A stretch of DNA of 64,000 nucleotides. It comes from Liopterus haemorrhoidalis (Eukaryota > Arthropoda > Insecta > Coleoptera > Dytiscidae). Under the pieces are notes generated by a model that worked only from the letters and a program-made list of their open reading frames with translations, had not been told where the DNA came from and made no database searches. Position 1 is the stretch's first letter. Every line of letters starts with the position of its first letter. The stretch lies in contig OZ020611.1 of NCBI GenBank assembly GCA_963971575.1, forward strand, positions 3,038,001-3,102,000, in the 5' to 3' direction. The position numbers were made by a program, and so were the translations under genes. Below are positions 32,200 to 42,925 of the stretch, one piece after another.

Positions 32200-32660
32200 T
32201 TCTGAGTAATCAGTTTCTTCAGGTACGTCACCGACACAGTACTGATCTTTTGTGGGTGGTTCTTCGTAACCACTCTTGTAACGTTAAAGTTGCGTAACAC
32301 TGCACTTGCTACTATACCAATTATAATCTTATTGCTCAAATTCGAAGTGAATATTAGAATTATTAAACATTGTATTGTAAGGCGTGGATCCCGGCTAACG
32401 TTTAATATAAAATATCCTTCTCGACACCGTTTACTTCAGCCTTTTTTTTCACAGAAAGCAGTTTCACTAACATTTCATCCCAGGCAGCAATCACTCGTGG
32501 ATAGCGGGCAATTTCGTAAAATACCCGTTGAAATTTGTGTATTTAATTTTCTGTGCAAGGCATACAAATGAAATCAGACATAAGCTGGATATTGCACGAG
32601 ATACTTTTTTCATATTTTTTCTCACCGTGGACTGGTGCACTGTTATTTTGGAGTTAAGAC
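32200..32660 (-). pseudogene. PIF/Harbinger-type nuclease relic
   Basis: The minus strand from about 32650 gives VHQSTVRKNMKKVSRAISSL, then FNGYFTKLPAIHE, a region with stops, and near 32290 IIGIVASAVLRNFNVTRVV followed by an acidic tail PEETDYSEEMKMKEYSVI. The beginning fits the N-terminal VSRxxxxVSxAIxxL helix and the F...xxFPxVIG segment of Harbinger DDE nucleases. The end fits their AxxVLHNxx C-terminal motif. The catalytic centre between them is missing. Assignment rests on short motifs. Confidence 0.5.
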
Positions 32661-32941
32661 ATTATTACTACAATTAACAAAATTCAAACAAATTATATTT
32701 TTTCAAGTCCATTTTGCAATTTATTGTTCCAAGAAATCGTTTAATTTCTAACTTTTTGACAGTGACAGCACCACAAATTATAAAACAAGGAAGATAGCGG
32801 ACTCCCACGTTATGGCTATGGACAGCGATAGTTGCGACATTCGTGGTTGTAATATGAACTAGGATTAGGTAGTATGCAACCCGCAGTGCACACAAATATA
32901 TTTTTATATTTTAAATTGCTATGAATCGCGCGATCATTAAT

Positions 32942-32983
32942 TTTCTACCAAAATTGAAAAAAAAAATGTAATTTTGGTAGAAA
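32942..32983. repeat. Hairpin with 14-bp perfect stem
   Basis: TTTCTACCAAAATT pairs with AATTTTGGTAGAAA around a 14-base A-rich loop. Probably a small foldback or a hairpin from an old insertion. No link to a gene. Confidence 0.7.
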
Positions 32984-34824
32984 GTTAAAGATTGCCTTGA
33001 CCCGAAAATTATGATTAATTTATTTACAACTCTCCTAATTAATTTCCTAAAATTAAAATTAATTACAATTGTTAAAAGTTAATACTTCAGTAAGCATTAA
33101 GTTTTATTATTTTATTTGCAAGCAAGCATATGAAATAAATAAACAAGTATTTATTTTTTACTTTTACATTTATTGTACATATTAAATTTAGTCTGTGCCA
33201 TTTTTTTTATTACACTATTTATATTTATTTTGCATTTACCATTTAAAATATTATTAATTACACTACACCATTTGAAAATAAAAAATGTCGTGCTAATATT
33301 TAAAATTTCTTATAAAATTCTTCACTGTCACAATCACAATTTACTGTCACCTATCGTTACAACGTCAAAAACAATTGCCGCAAATTGCCAATAATGAAGT
33401 GTTCTGAAAATATTGGTTAAAAAAAAAAAACGCTTTTAGCGCTGTCGGTGGATGGAATATAACTTAAAATCGTTTCAAGGCCGTGTATATGAGTTTCATA
33501 CCCCTGGACAGCACTTATTTGTTACTTATTCGCTACTTTGACTACCGAATAACTTATCTACCAGATAGCATAGTTTATTCATAGGAATAACTTTATCTGA
33601 AGGTGGAAAGATGCTTTATTGTTTTTATCCGTCAGATAACGTTACCAGCCACTTTATCTGAAGGTGGAAAGATGCGGCCTTTAATGTTATTTTTAATAAA
33701 ACTTAAAGTTAATTTTAAAACGGCGTTTTACTTAACGTTTGTAAGTATTCTCGCCTAAAAACTGCAGTGATCAGCTACCCAGACTAATTACAAGATGTCT
33801 GATCTATCGGTTGGTACGTACCAATATATAACATTTAATTCACCAATTATAACGAATAACCCTTTATGACTTTGATTTGATTTAATGTTTTTCGTCGGCC
33901 CGCGTCTGTAGATTAGACACCACTGCTGTATACTATGCGTTACTAATCTTTTAATTTAAATTAGAATTTTTTGTATACCTTAATATTTTCTGCAAAATGT
34001 AACCAATCTGTGCTGCATTAACAAAATCTCTAGCGTAAGAAAATTGCAAAGTAGGTCCTTGTTAATTTAATACAGAGATAAAAATGTAGTTTATTTTCTA
34101 TTTTGTGAAAATACCCCGGAATAAATTACTCGGTGTGTGGGGGGGGGGAGGAGTAGGGGAACAGTTTCCATAGCGCTTCGAGTGACTCTAAAAGCTCTAC
34201 TCTCGACTAGTTTTATGTGTCTCTTTGTTGAAATAGGTATTTTACTTTAAAGAAATAACATGAGCAAGTTATGCTCTGTTATACCATTTACTTTATTTTC
34301 AGCGGCTTCAAATAGAGAAATACTCACCGAAAAAAAGGTGACAGCATTTCATTTAGAGAGCTCAAGGGAAACCGTTATTAGATTTTTCATACGTAAGATG
34401 TATTGTATTTCAAAGTCCTGAAGAAAATGTGCTTTTACTATGATATCATCATTTTTAATTTATAGTAAAAAGGGCTAGACGTATTAGATTAGGTTTTCAT
34501 AGAATTCTCGTGTGGTTGATGGTATTTGTCTGAAAGAGCTATGTTATTGTCATCCATTTCGATACTGACCTTTCATAAGAAACTCACGTATGATACTTCT
34601 ATTTTTTCTACGCCGTCTCCTTTTGTATATTAGTTATAGTCATCGCTATTTTACTGTTGATATAGTATGTCGCAATAATTTTATAGATCTGTATTCTATA
34701 TATCTATATTCAAGGTAAATTATAGATTCTTTCGTATCTTCTTCCTTTGTTAAATTATAACATTCGTCTTAAGCATATAATTTTTTTTTTAATCTTTAAG
34801 AGATCTTTGAAAAGAGTTTTGAAA
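32984..34824. other. Intergenic; short duplication and a hAT-like end
   Basis: No gene. CTTTATCTGAAGGTGGAAAG occurs twice, 61 bases apart (33591, 33652), a short tandem duplication. GTCGGCCCGCGTCTGTAGAT followed by TAGACACCACTG (33895-33926) reads in reverse as CAGTGGTGTCTAATCTACAG, a hAT-like terminus without a partner. A G-run lies at 34139-34148. The 3' part of this stretch may be the 5' UTR of the LINE whose ORF1 starts at 34825. Confidence 0.45.
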
Positions 34825-34906
34825 ATGGCGTCCAACGCGGTTGAAAATTTACTACCTGTGTGTAAAATTTGCAATAATAATTGTGTATACTGTGACAACA
34901 ATTGTA

Positions 34907-36216
34907 CAAGGTGTCTCAAAAGAAATTTTATATTTAGTGGATCGATTAAAAAAAAAGTAAGCCGTATATAGAAAAAATGTTTATTAATTATTAAAATACA
35001 CTTTTTGGGGATTTATTTCTTAAAAATAATATCGTCTAAATGTAGACCCTCGCGTTCTCGGCACTCATTTAATCGAACAGTAAAATTACTTATGACGTCT
35101 CGGCAGGTGGACTCAGGGATGGCTGCCATTTCGTGACGGATATTTTCTTTCAAATGCGCCAGTGAAGTCGGTTTATTGGCGTAAACTTTAGATTTAAGAT
35201 AACCCCATAGGAAAAAGTCCATAGGGGTTAAATCTGGACTGCGTGGAGGCCAATTTATGTCACCTCTCCGGGAGATCAATTTGCCTGAGAAAATTTCACG
35301 AACACGTGGCAGAGACATATTGGACATGTGTGAAGTTGCTCCGTCCTGTTGGAACCATGTTCTTTGATTATAGCCATGAAAGTTTTGCATTTCAGGTACC
35401 AAGAAGTTGTCTAACATCTCCACATAACGCTCTGAATTCACTGTAACTACACGCCCCCTTTCGTCTTCAAAAATGTAAGGGCCGATAATTCCTCGCGCCG
35501 ATATCGCAGCCCATACGGTCACTTTAGGCGAATGTAGGGGTTTCTGATGTTTGCGTTTCGGATTCGTTGCACTCCAGTAGCGGCAGTTCTGCTTATTTAC
35601 GTGGCCATTAAGATGAAAATGAGCTTCATCCGAAAACAAAATGTTGGTAAACGTTGAAAATCGCTCAATCACCTGATTTACGAAATTAAGCCTCGGACTG
35701 GCATCTTGGGGCCTTAATTCTTGCACCAATTGAATTTTGTAGGGGTGCAGCTTTAGGTCTTTGTGCATAATGCGATGTAATGATGATCTATGCACATTTA
35801 AAGCACTTGCGCGCTTCCGAATTGAAAGGTTCGGGTCGTCACGAACAGACTGATTAACGTTCTCCACGTTTTCTACCATTCTTGATGACCTAGGTCGCCC
35901 GGATTTTGATTTATCCAGCGTTGTACCAGTCTCTTCAAACTTTTTAACCCAATGTCGAATGAGAGGAATGCTTGGCGCATCATTTAAGTGGCGAAAACCT
36001 CGAATACTGCAGAATTTTCTACGCGCTACAGTCGCCGAATCACCGTTTTTGTAAAACTCTCGCACGCATAACGCGCGGTCTGTCCCCGAGAAACGCTCCA
36101 TAGCGACTTAATTCCCAAGAGCCAGGCTACCGATTGACATAACCCCCGCGCCGCTCGGATACGTTGCGTTCACGCAATAAGCTAAATAAATATAAAATTT
36201 CTTTTGAGACACCTTG
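34907..36216 (-). mobile_element. Tc1/mariner DD41D element, copy 2 (complete)
   Basis: The same inverted repeats as copy 1 (CAAGGTGTCTCAAAAG), with TA at 34905-34906 and 36217-36218. Length 1,310 bp. Both ends and the transposase frame are complete, so it could be autonomous. It is inserted in the PHD-finger codons of a LINE ORF1. Near-identity with copy 1 implies recent activity. Confidence 0.95.
35013..36101 (-). CDS. DD41D mariner transposase, intact frame
   Basis: Intact 362-residue transposase for TA-targeted cut-and-paste movement. N-terminal HTH region (MERFSGTDRALCVREFYKNG), GRPRSSR linker, second HTH (LNVHRSSLHRIMHKDLKL), then the catalytic core: NILFSDEAHFHLNG, RTWFQQDGATSHMSN, and SPDLTPMDFFLWGYLKSK. 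Between the second Asp (QQD) and third Asp (PMD) lie 41 residues, the DD41D signature of rosa-like mariners. The C-terminus ends LHLDDIIFKK. The short upstream region inside the element has no obvious TATA box. No stop or frameshift seen, so activity is possible but untested. Confidence 0.93.
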   Translation of the reverse strand: MERFSGTDRALCVREFYKNGDSATVARRKFCSIRGFRHLNDAPSIPLIRHWVKKFEETGTTLDKSKSGRPRSSRMVENVENVNQSVRDDPNLSIRKRASALNVHRSSLHRIMHKDLKLHPYKIQLVQELRPQDASPRLNFVNQVIERFSTFTNILFSDEAHFHLNGHVNKQNCRYWSATNPKRKHQKPLHSPKVTVWAAISARGIIGPYIFEDERGRVVTVNSERYVEMLDNFLVPEMQNFHGYNQRTWFQQDGATSHMSNMSLPRVREIFSGKLISRRGDINWPPRSPDLTPMDFFLWGYLKSKVYANKPTSLAHLKENIRHEMAAIPESTCRDVISNFTVRLNECREREGLHLDDIIFKK

Positions 36217-37212
36217 TATTAAGTGTTGCGGGTCTTTTAATTCAGTCTTCCATTATTCCTGTCTCAAAATTGGCAAACGAGACATTAATATATTTTCGAA
36301 ATACTCTAAAAACTTAAAGTGGTTGTGCGATTCTTGTGAATTACATAATGAAAATGAGTTGCGGAAAAAAGACGAAAATAACCTCTGTGATACAGCAATA
36401 ATATTGTAGAAGCTACTCTCAACAGTTCAAGAACTTACCGAAAAAATCCAATTCAGGTCAGGTGAGATGAAAAAACTGCAAAACTGATCCAAAAATAAGG
36501 ATCCGGTAACGTATTCTCCAAAGCCATCATCCTTAATTTCTGCTAAAGAGATGTCGCCACTAAATGGGTCAAATAATTCACCTTTTCGGCAATCACTAAA
36601 CGTCAATTGCGCGAAATTAAAATTCAACACTATGAAATTTAAACAAAACAACAAAATTTCACCACGTTTACCGATGAACAAAGATATTCTTAACCTCACT
36701 GATTTAAACACCAACGTGCCATCTCTTGCGAACCTGTCTAAAACAGCTGATGGTGACATGTCGGACTTTTTGGCTGTTGCGCCGACTGTGACCAGTTATG
36801 CAACCATATTAACAGGCGTGCATACTGAGTCGCCGCATAATATGAAAAAAAAAAAACACCAAGAAAAAAAGTGATGCAAGTAGCAAGAAGAAAATGAAGA
36901 TCGTGGGTTCTAGAACTGCTGAAGACCCTGAAGAATTCCACTCGGCACCGTGTAAGTCCTGGCTACATGTCTGGAATGCTGCAAAAGGTACTTCTGAAGA
37001 GGCGATCATAAAGTACATCGAGTCAAAATCAGCCAATGAGACTCCCATCCCAACTTGTGAAAAACTTCAATCCAATGGGGACTATGCTTCTTTTAAGGTT
37101 GGTTTTGCCTCTGATCAAGTTGCCCAGTGGCTCAATCCAAGTATGTGGCCGAAAAGCGTTGTTGTTAAACATTTTTTCCACTTGCGCCCAAGAAAACAAG
37201 TGAGGAAATAAG

Positions 37213-37603
37213 ATTGTCAGCTGAAAACATCTACAACCTAGGTATTTGTTTACAGAATATCCAGAGCTTAAGAAATAAAACACATCTGTTAGATACAATT
37301 GCCGCTAATAATAATATGAAAATTGATGTGTTTTGTATCTGTGAGCACTGGTTGCACCCTGAAGAAATATATAATTATATAATTTACATAATTTTAAACT
37401 TGTTTCTGCATATTGCAGAGAAAATATTGGTCATGGTGGCGTGTGTATCTTAGCAAGAAGAAACATTAATGTCACCAATTTCTCTAACATTTCACAGTTC
37501 TCAAAAAGGTCTGAAAACTCAGACCAAAATATCGGGTACGTGTAAATATTGAGATTACTTTTCCTCCACCGCTATTCCCAATAAACTTTCTTGGATATAT
37601 ATA
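37213..37603 (+). pseudogene. LINE ORF2 endonuclease fragment
   Basis: The frame reads SAENIYNLGICLQNIQSLRN, then KIDVFCICEHWLHPEEI, the first two motifs of AP-type endonucleases. A frame change leads to GHGGVCILARRNINVTNF and, further on, IEITFPPPLFPINFLG, the strand before the catalytic Asp/Asn. The Tc1 element at 37604 cuts it there. A clear ATG is missing; ORF2 seems to begin two bases after the ORF1 stop or to overlap it in another frame. Confidence 0.75.
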
Positions 37604-39226
37604 CGAGCCCTGTCCACTTTCAGTTGGCCCAGCTATGAAATTTTCAGTTTCTTTAGAAATCATTAAATAATAAGTAAAAGTAAATGCTGCTTTGTATATT
37701 TTTTGACAATATTATCATATTTGAAGCAAAGGGGTCAAAATTTATTCCGTAATATTTAATTTGTGATTATAAAATAATATTCGTAAAACAAACGTATTTT
37801 TTGAGTTCATGTATTCTTGTACTGTATATAAAATAACTGGGTTTTTGCGGTAGCTATGCGTAGTAGCGTTGGAAAACAAAGTTTGTTTATTGACTGTGAT
37901 GTATTAAAAGTGTTAAGTCTAAATGATTTTAAAATATGGGCAGAGGCAAAGCTATTGATGAAAAAATTCGGTTAATCATTGTGAACTTAGCAAAAACAGG
38001 AAAAACCAATTCCGAAATTGGAAAATTATTAGGTTTGTCAAGATACAGTATTAGAAATATTGTAAAATTGTACAAAACAAGTGGTTCAGTTGCCCCAAAG
38101 CGCCAGTACGTGAAGAAAACTACACTGACGGACAATGACAAACGTGCATTGAAAAGAAATATTAAGGATAACAGATGTGCTAACTACATTCAATTGAGTG
38201 TACTGTGGAGCGATGTTGTTGGAAGACATGTCATAAAGAAGCTAAAAAATTAGGATTTGGAACTTATAAGGTAATTTTTTTAATCGGACTCTTAAATGTA
38301 TATTTACAGAAATTTATAAAACTTTCTTAGGCCAAGGAAAAACCATTGTTGACGTCTAAGCAAAAGAAAAACAGGTTGAAATGGGCAAGAGAACATAAAA
38401 TATGGAATTGTGAAAAGTGGAACAGCGTGCAATGGAGCGATGAGTCTAGGTTTGAAGTCTGTGTAGGGGACAACCGGAGCAGAGTTGTTCGTCAGAAACA
38501 TGAAGCATATCATCCCGATTGTTTGAAAAGGAAGGTGAAATTTCCAGCATCTGTCATGGTGTGGGGTTCAATGTCTGCAAGAGGTGTAGGAAAACTTCAC
38601 TTTATCGATGGCATTGTTAACACAGCCAAATATTTAAGTATTTTAGAGGAGTCTTTATTGCCAACTATTGCACAATGCATTAATCTCTGGGGAGAATTTT
38701 ATTTTTCAAAAAGATGGAGCCGCTTGCCATACGTCAAAAAAATCTTTGAAATGGTTCCGTGATCATTCTATTCCACTTTTAGAGTGGGTTTCAAGTAGCC
38801 CAGGCTTATCCTCCATCGAGACATTTTGGCACGAAATGAAAAAACGATTGCGTATAACACCGGCTAGAATAATTCCAGAATTAAGACTAAAGCTTCAAGA
38901 AATATGGGATAATTTTACTCCTCGACAATGCCAATACTTACTATACAATAGATACTATGCCTAGAAGAATTAATGCCGTTATAAAAATGAAAGGTGACGT
39001 TACCCAGTGGTAACTTCTGAAATAGATTTCCTAGTTAATGGCTTTCCAATGGAAATATTATTTTTTTTCTTATTAATTTACTTTAATAGTTGTAAATATT
39101 AATCGTAAATCTCTAAAATGTTTAATTGAAAATAAAATATTATAAATAAGCTATTCGCATTCTGTTAATTGAACACCAATAAGTAAAAATTTCGTAGCTG
39201 GGCCAATTGATAGTGGACAGGGCTCG
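37604..39226 (+). mobile_element. Tc1-like DD34E element, 1,623 bp
   Basis: Ends CGAGCCCTGTCCACTTTCAG and, reversed, CGAGCCCTGTCCACTATCAA; both continue with TTGGCCCAGCTA. TA duplications lie at 37602-37603 and 39227-39228. It holds one degraded transposase gene with a possible intron and is inserted in the LINE endonuclease. Confidence 0.92.
37936..38964 (+). pseudogene. Tc1-like transposase, frameshifted, possible 60-bp intron
   Basis: The start is the ATG of MGRGKAIDEKIRLIIVNLAK. First HTH (LGLSRYSIRNIVKLY), then a frameshift near 38190. The continuing frame gives VERCCWKTCH and EAKKLGFGTYK. Next, 38271-38330 begins GTAATTTTTT, ends CTTTCTTAG and has stops; removing it joins TYK to AKEKPLLTSKQKKNRLKWAR in frame, as in continuous Tc1 proteins. 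Catalytic core: VQWSDESRFEV, then a frameshift near 38700, FQKDGAACHTSKK, and SSSPGLSSIETFWHEMKK, where SPDLNPIE is degraded but the Glu remains at DD34E spacing. Ends LLYNRYYA. Confidence 0.85.
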
Positions 39227-39277
39227 TATCTTGCATTTAATTTCCTATATACAATTTAATAATTAAATATATATATA

Positions 39278-39841
39278 ACGGGTGTTTTTTTTAGAGGTAT
39301 AGAACTTTAAATTGCAATAAAACAACGATGGATTATTCGATTGACATGAATTTTTTTTTATTCGAAAGATAATCTTGTGGCATAACATTAAATCATACCA
39401 ACAAGACGGCGCAACATGTCACACAGCTCGTGCCACAATCGATTTATTGAAAGACACGTTTGGTGACCGCCTAATTTCACGTTTTGGACCTGTGAATTGG
39501 CCTCCAAGATCTTGTGATTTAACACCGCTGGACTACTTTCTGTGGGGCTATGTAAAGTCATTGGTCTATGCGGATAAGCCACAAACGCTTGACCATTTGG
39601 AAGACAACATTCGCCGTGTTATTGCCGATATACGGCCACAAATGTTGGAAAAAGTCATCGAAAATTGGACGTCCAGATTGGACTACATCCGAGCCAGCCG
39701 CCACGGTCATATGCCAGAAATCATATTTAAAATGTAATGCCACAAGATTATCTTTCGAATAAAAAAAAATTCATGTCAATCGAATAATCCATCGTTGTTT
39801 TATTGCAATTTAAAGTTCTATACCTCTAAAAAAACACCCAT
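39278..39841 (+). mobile_element. Deleted DD41D-type element with ~110-bp TIRs
   Basis: Ends ACGGGTGTTTTTTTTAGAGG and, reversed, ATGGGTGTTTTTTTAGAGG; the match continues over about 110 bases to the words CTTGTGGCAT (left) and ATGCCACAAG (right). TA flanks at 39276-39277 and 39842-39843, within TA-rich DNA. Only the 3' half of a transposase remains, and it starts immediately after the left TIR. Confidence 0.85.
39375..39737 (+). pseudogene. DD41D transposase, C-terminal half
   Basis: Open for 120 codons. SYQQDGATCHTARATID holds the second catalytic Asp, and PPRSCDLTPLDYFLWGYVKS the third, with 41 residues between. The C-terminus MPEIIFKM runs into the right TIR. The N-terminal DNA-binding part and the first Asp are deleted. 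SPDLTP reads SCDLTP here. It is related to, but clearly different from, the transposase at 35013-36101. Not functional alone. Confidence 0.88.
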
Positions 39842-39843
39842 TA

Positions 39844-41055
39844 TATATATATATATTTGTAATTTCAAAATACAAAATCTTTGGTATGGATATATTTTAA
39901 AAAAAAATTCCAGTTCACATCAATGTGTATTACTTAGAACTTTTTCAAATTTTTAGATCAACCCACTTATTCACTGAACGACCACTTCAGATTTCCAATA
40001 TCCGCTAGAATATTTTGAATAAATTCTCAGCTCCTCCAATTCTATATTGACCAGTTCATTAGATTTTACAGATCAACCAGAACATGTCATTAAATAAATA
40101 TATTTTAAAGTGCGATGTTTCATTTAATATGAATTAATAAACACATCAACTGTGTATTTAATAAATCTATTGTTATATAAAATTGACGTGTGCAGAGCAC
40201 TTAATCAGCCTTGTCAAACGTTTCAAAAATGTTTCATTATATCTGAGTTCAGTGATTGCTGGTTCTCTGTTCACAATCGAACAGAGAACAGAGAGTGGGG
40301 CGGAGTAGAGATGGGCAGGGTGTAGAAGGGCCACAGCAGGGTGAATCACACAAGTTGACAGTGCAGAATTATTCACATGCAAATTCAGTTCTGATAACAT
40401 AACAAACGGAAAACTTCCTAAATAGCTATTGATGATTACTGACAGTGACAAATTAAAATGTCAAAAAAGTAATTTAAGTGAAAAATGCCAATCGCTCTCT
40501 CACACAAGTCATTTAGCGATGATGTCAGCATTTTGACCGCATCATCCAACTCCAACCCATTATATTTACCAAAACGATTCACAATTGGAACATTTATTAA
40601 AGAATCTTATCGGACGAATCACAATTCACTACCGCTCGATTCACTGAAAACACATTTGCTCGACTAGCCATTGTCATTTTTATAATTACGGATAGAAAAT
40701 AATATGAGAGGGGTGGCTGGGGGAATATTTAGAATATTTAGGAAAAAGATACAGAAATCGAACTATGCGTATACGAGAGATACGAGGTGTGTAAATTAAC
40801 GAGTGCGGTACAAGTGTTTTATTCTTTTGTTTTTTGTTGGTCTTTATTTCCAAATAGTAAAAAATTGAAAAATGAAAAAGTTTATAAACGATATTATTTA
40901 TTATTAATAAATAGTATACACAAGCAAAATAAATGCAATTTTAATATCAATAATAATAATAGTAAGAAATTTTTCGACTTGGTGTGTGTTGTAGTGAGTT
41001 TTTTTTTCTTTTCTCAATAATAATAATAATAATTAATAAGAATATTTATGTAAGT
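39844..41055. other. Intergenic; perfect 11-bp hairpin
   Basis: No gene. CCAGTTCACATCAATGTGTA at about 39911 resembles a piece of family B. GTTCTCTGTTC/GAACAGAGAAC form a perfect 11-bp stem with a 6-base loop at 40262-40289. The ATG frame at 40485-40667 lacks any motif. Confidence 0.45.
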
Positions 41056-41660
41056 AATAAGTTTTTAATTTTTTAAAGAAATCATTAAGTATTTTTCAGA
41101 AAAATTAGTTCTTTTCCATGTATATACTTTCTTGAAAAAAGAAAAAGACCTCTCTACATCAAAACTTGTTATCGGTGCATAATTATAAAAAGTATATATT
41201 TCATTATATTTATTAAATATATCCTGATTTGATAATAAATTGATAAAAAATTGTAGTAATACTTGTAGGTCAGGATTTTTATTAAATATACTATCAATTT
41301 TTGCAGACAAGTGCAAACCAAACTCGCCGGGAACAGATTTCAGTTTTTTTACTGTCCAATAAATAATATTTAAAGATTCTGACAACGGCCGGTGTTGTTT
41401 TTCTAAATTTACTATGGTTGAAGGAAGAAATTCAAAATTAGTCTTTATGAACTTTAACTCTTCATAAATATTTGGTTTTTGTATAATATTTTTTGATATT
41501 ATAATGCTTTGAGCATCCGGAGTTAGATTGAAAATAAAACATTTTAAAACTTCAAAATTGTTAACATAAAATAACGCCGCTTCAACTCAAGTTCCCCAAC
41601 GTGTCACAACAGGATTTGGTGGTAAGGGTAAATTTGGACATAATTCTTTATATAAGGATA
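41056..41660 (-). pseudogene. hAT transposase relic, C-terminal part
   Basis: The minus strand from about 41660 encodes LPPNPVVTRWGT, then TGA where Trp is expected, then VEAALFYVNNFEVLKCF. It continues KTNFEFLPSTIVNLEKQ and an open frame (41385 down to 41065) with PITSFDVERSFSFFKKVYTW, KRTNFSEKYLMISL. TRWGTW and SxxxERxFSxxK are hAT motifs; the latter is the hATC dimerisation domain. The N-terminal BED finger and DDE centre are absent. A different lineage from the hAT at 7.6-10.5 kb. Confidence 0.8.
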
Positions 41661-41699
41661 CTCTTAATGGCACTACCATTTTTTACCAATGTCCTATGT

Positions 41700-42925
41700 C
41701 AAATAGGCTTTGAGAAAAGAACCTGGTATTTTTATCTTATATGTTAATAGTTTATTAAAACTAGAGCTTAATTCAAATATAATATCTTATGCAGATGATA
41801 TGGCTATAATTGTGGAGGGTAACTCATGGGAAGAAGTCGCAGAGTTGGCTCAATTGGACTTACAGTTAATTAAGAAATGGTTGGACTATAATAAGTTAAC
41901 CATGAATGTTGAAAAGTCACATTTTATGACATTTTCTTGTAGTACAACAACACAGTCAGATCTTAACAGTTTAATTATTCATGACAATCTATGTAGCCAA
42001 TCTAGAATATGTAACTGCCCAAAATTAACTAAAAAAGAATGTGTCAAATATTTGGGTATTAAAATTGATTGTTTTCTTAGATGGAATTTTCATATTGATT
42101 ACGTTTGTACTAACCTTAGAAAATCTATATTTATTTTCAAGAGGCTTAGAGAAGTTATGTCAATTACAAAATTAAAAATTTTCTATTTTGGTCTTGTACA
42201 ATCAATATTACAGTATGGCATTCTAGTGTGGGGAGGTACAAACAATATTCATATAAAAAATCTAAAAATTTTACAAAAATCAATACTTAAAATTATGTCT
42301 TTTAAACCCAGAACTTACTCATCATCACAAATCTTTATAGATATGCAAATTTTAGATACAGAACGTTTATATATTTGGGCAATTGCAAAACACATAACTA
42401 AAAATCCAGGCATAATAAACTATCCTGTGCATAGTTATAATACAAGGTCGAAGATTAACCATCTTGCAGTCCCTGTTAAATATAACAAAGTGAAGTATGA
42501 ACATTACTATTTGTATTATTCTTATAAAATTCATGATCTCTTAAATGAATATATAAAATCAAATATTTTAAATTTAACATCATATAATTTCAAAAAAATT
42601 CTTAAAAGATGGATTAGTAATGTACCAAATTACCAGGTACAATCAGTATTCAAGTAGTTCCTAGTATAGTCCGTAGTATATTCAAGATTATAAAAAATAA
42701 ATATTATAAAAAAAAAGAAAACTAAAAAAAGCATCTACTGTAATAAAGGGAAAAAACTCTTGTAAATATTGTATCAGATATTATCTTATTATTATTCAAT
42801 TATAGTTATTATTTATAATATGTATGTATATGTGTATAAATATGTATAATTTTTGAGCATTTTGATCTTTTTTCATCTGTACATTGTAGTGCGAAAAAAA
42901 AAATAATAATAAAATGCTGGAAATA
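41700..42925 (+). mobile_element. 5'-truncated LINE (RT part)
   Basis: Begins abruptly inside the RT domain next to the hAT relic and ends in a T/A-rich 3' UTR with ATAATAATAAAA near 42900. Abrupt 5' truncation is usual for LINE insertions. No target duplication could be identified. Confidence 0.7.
41710..42657 (+). pseudogene. LINE reverse transcriptase, C-terminal 315 codons
   Basis: An open frame of 315 codons. FILYVNSLLKLE is the strand before the active site. NIISYADDMAIIVEG holds the palm YADD. WLDYNKLTMNVEKSHFM and CVKYLGIKIDCFLRW are the thumb and the LGI motif. QYGILVWGG and the ILQKSILKIM region follow. The C-terminus ends NYQVQSVFK. The polymerase N-terminal half, the endonuclease and ORF1 are missing because of 5' truncation, so it is not active. 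The open frame indicates a fairly young copy. YADDMAI and LGIKID resemble CR1/Jockey-group RTs; clade uncertain. Confidence 0.85.

Larger units (their letters stand above)
34825..37211 (+). pseudogene. LINE ORF1 (PHD finger) split by mariner
   Basis: The start is the ATG of MASNAVENLLPVCKICNNN. The zinc-finger cysteines before the mariner (CKICNNNCVYCDNNC) continue after it with KCCGSFNSVFHYSCLKIG and LKWLCDSCELHN; removing one TA copy keeps the frame, so the target was inside the finger. Then come an in-frame stop after IIL, a second stop after KKLQN, a Ser/Asn-rich linker and an A-run frameshift near 36850. The C-terminal part has APCKSWLHVWNAAKGTSEEA, NGDYASFKVGFAS and WPKSVVVKHFFHL, an RNA-binding region typical of insect LINE ORF1. 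Ends at TAA 37209-37211. Confidence 0.8.
34825..37603 (+). mobile_element. CR1-like LINE, 5' part, interrupted by two DNA transposons
   Basis: ORF1 starts at 34825 and is split by the DD41D mariner at 34907-36216. ORF2 begins near 37213 and is cut in its endonuclease by the Tc1 element at 37604. No RT or 3' tail of this element was found after 39227, so it is also 3'-deleted. Without the mariner the coding part is about 1.4 kb. It differs from the LINE at 14.2-18.4 kb. Confidence 0.8.
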
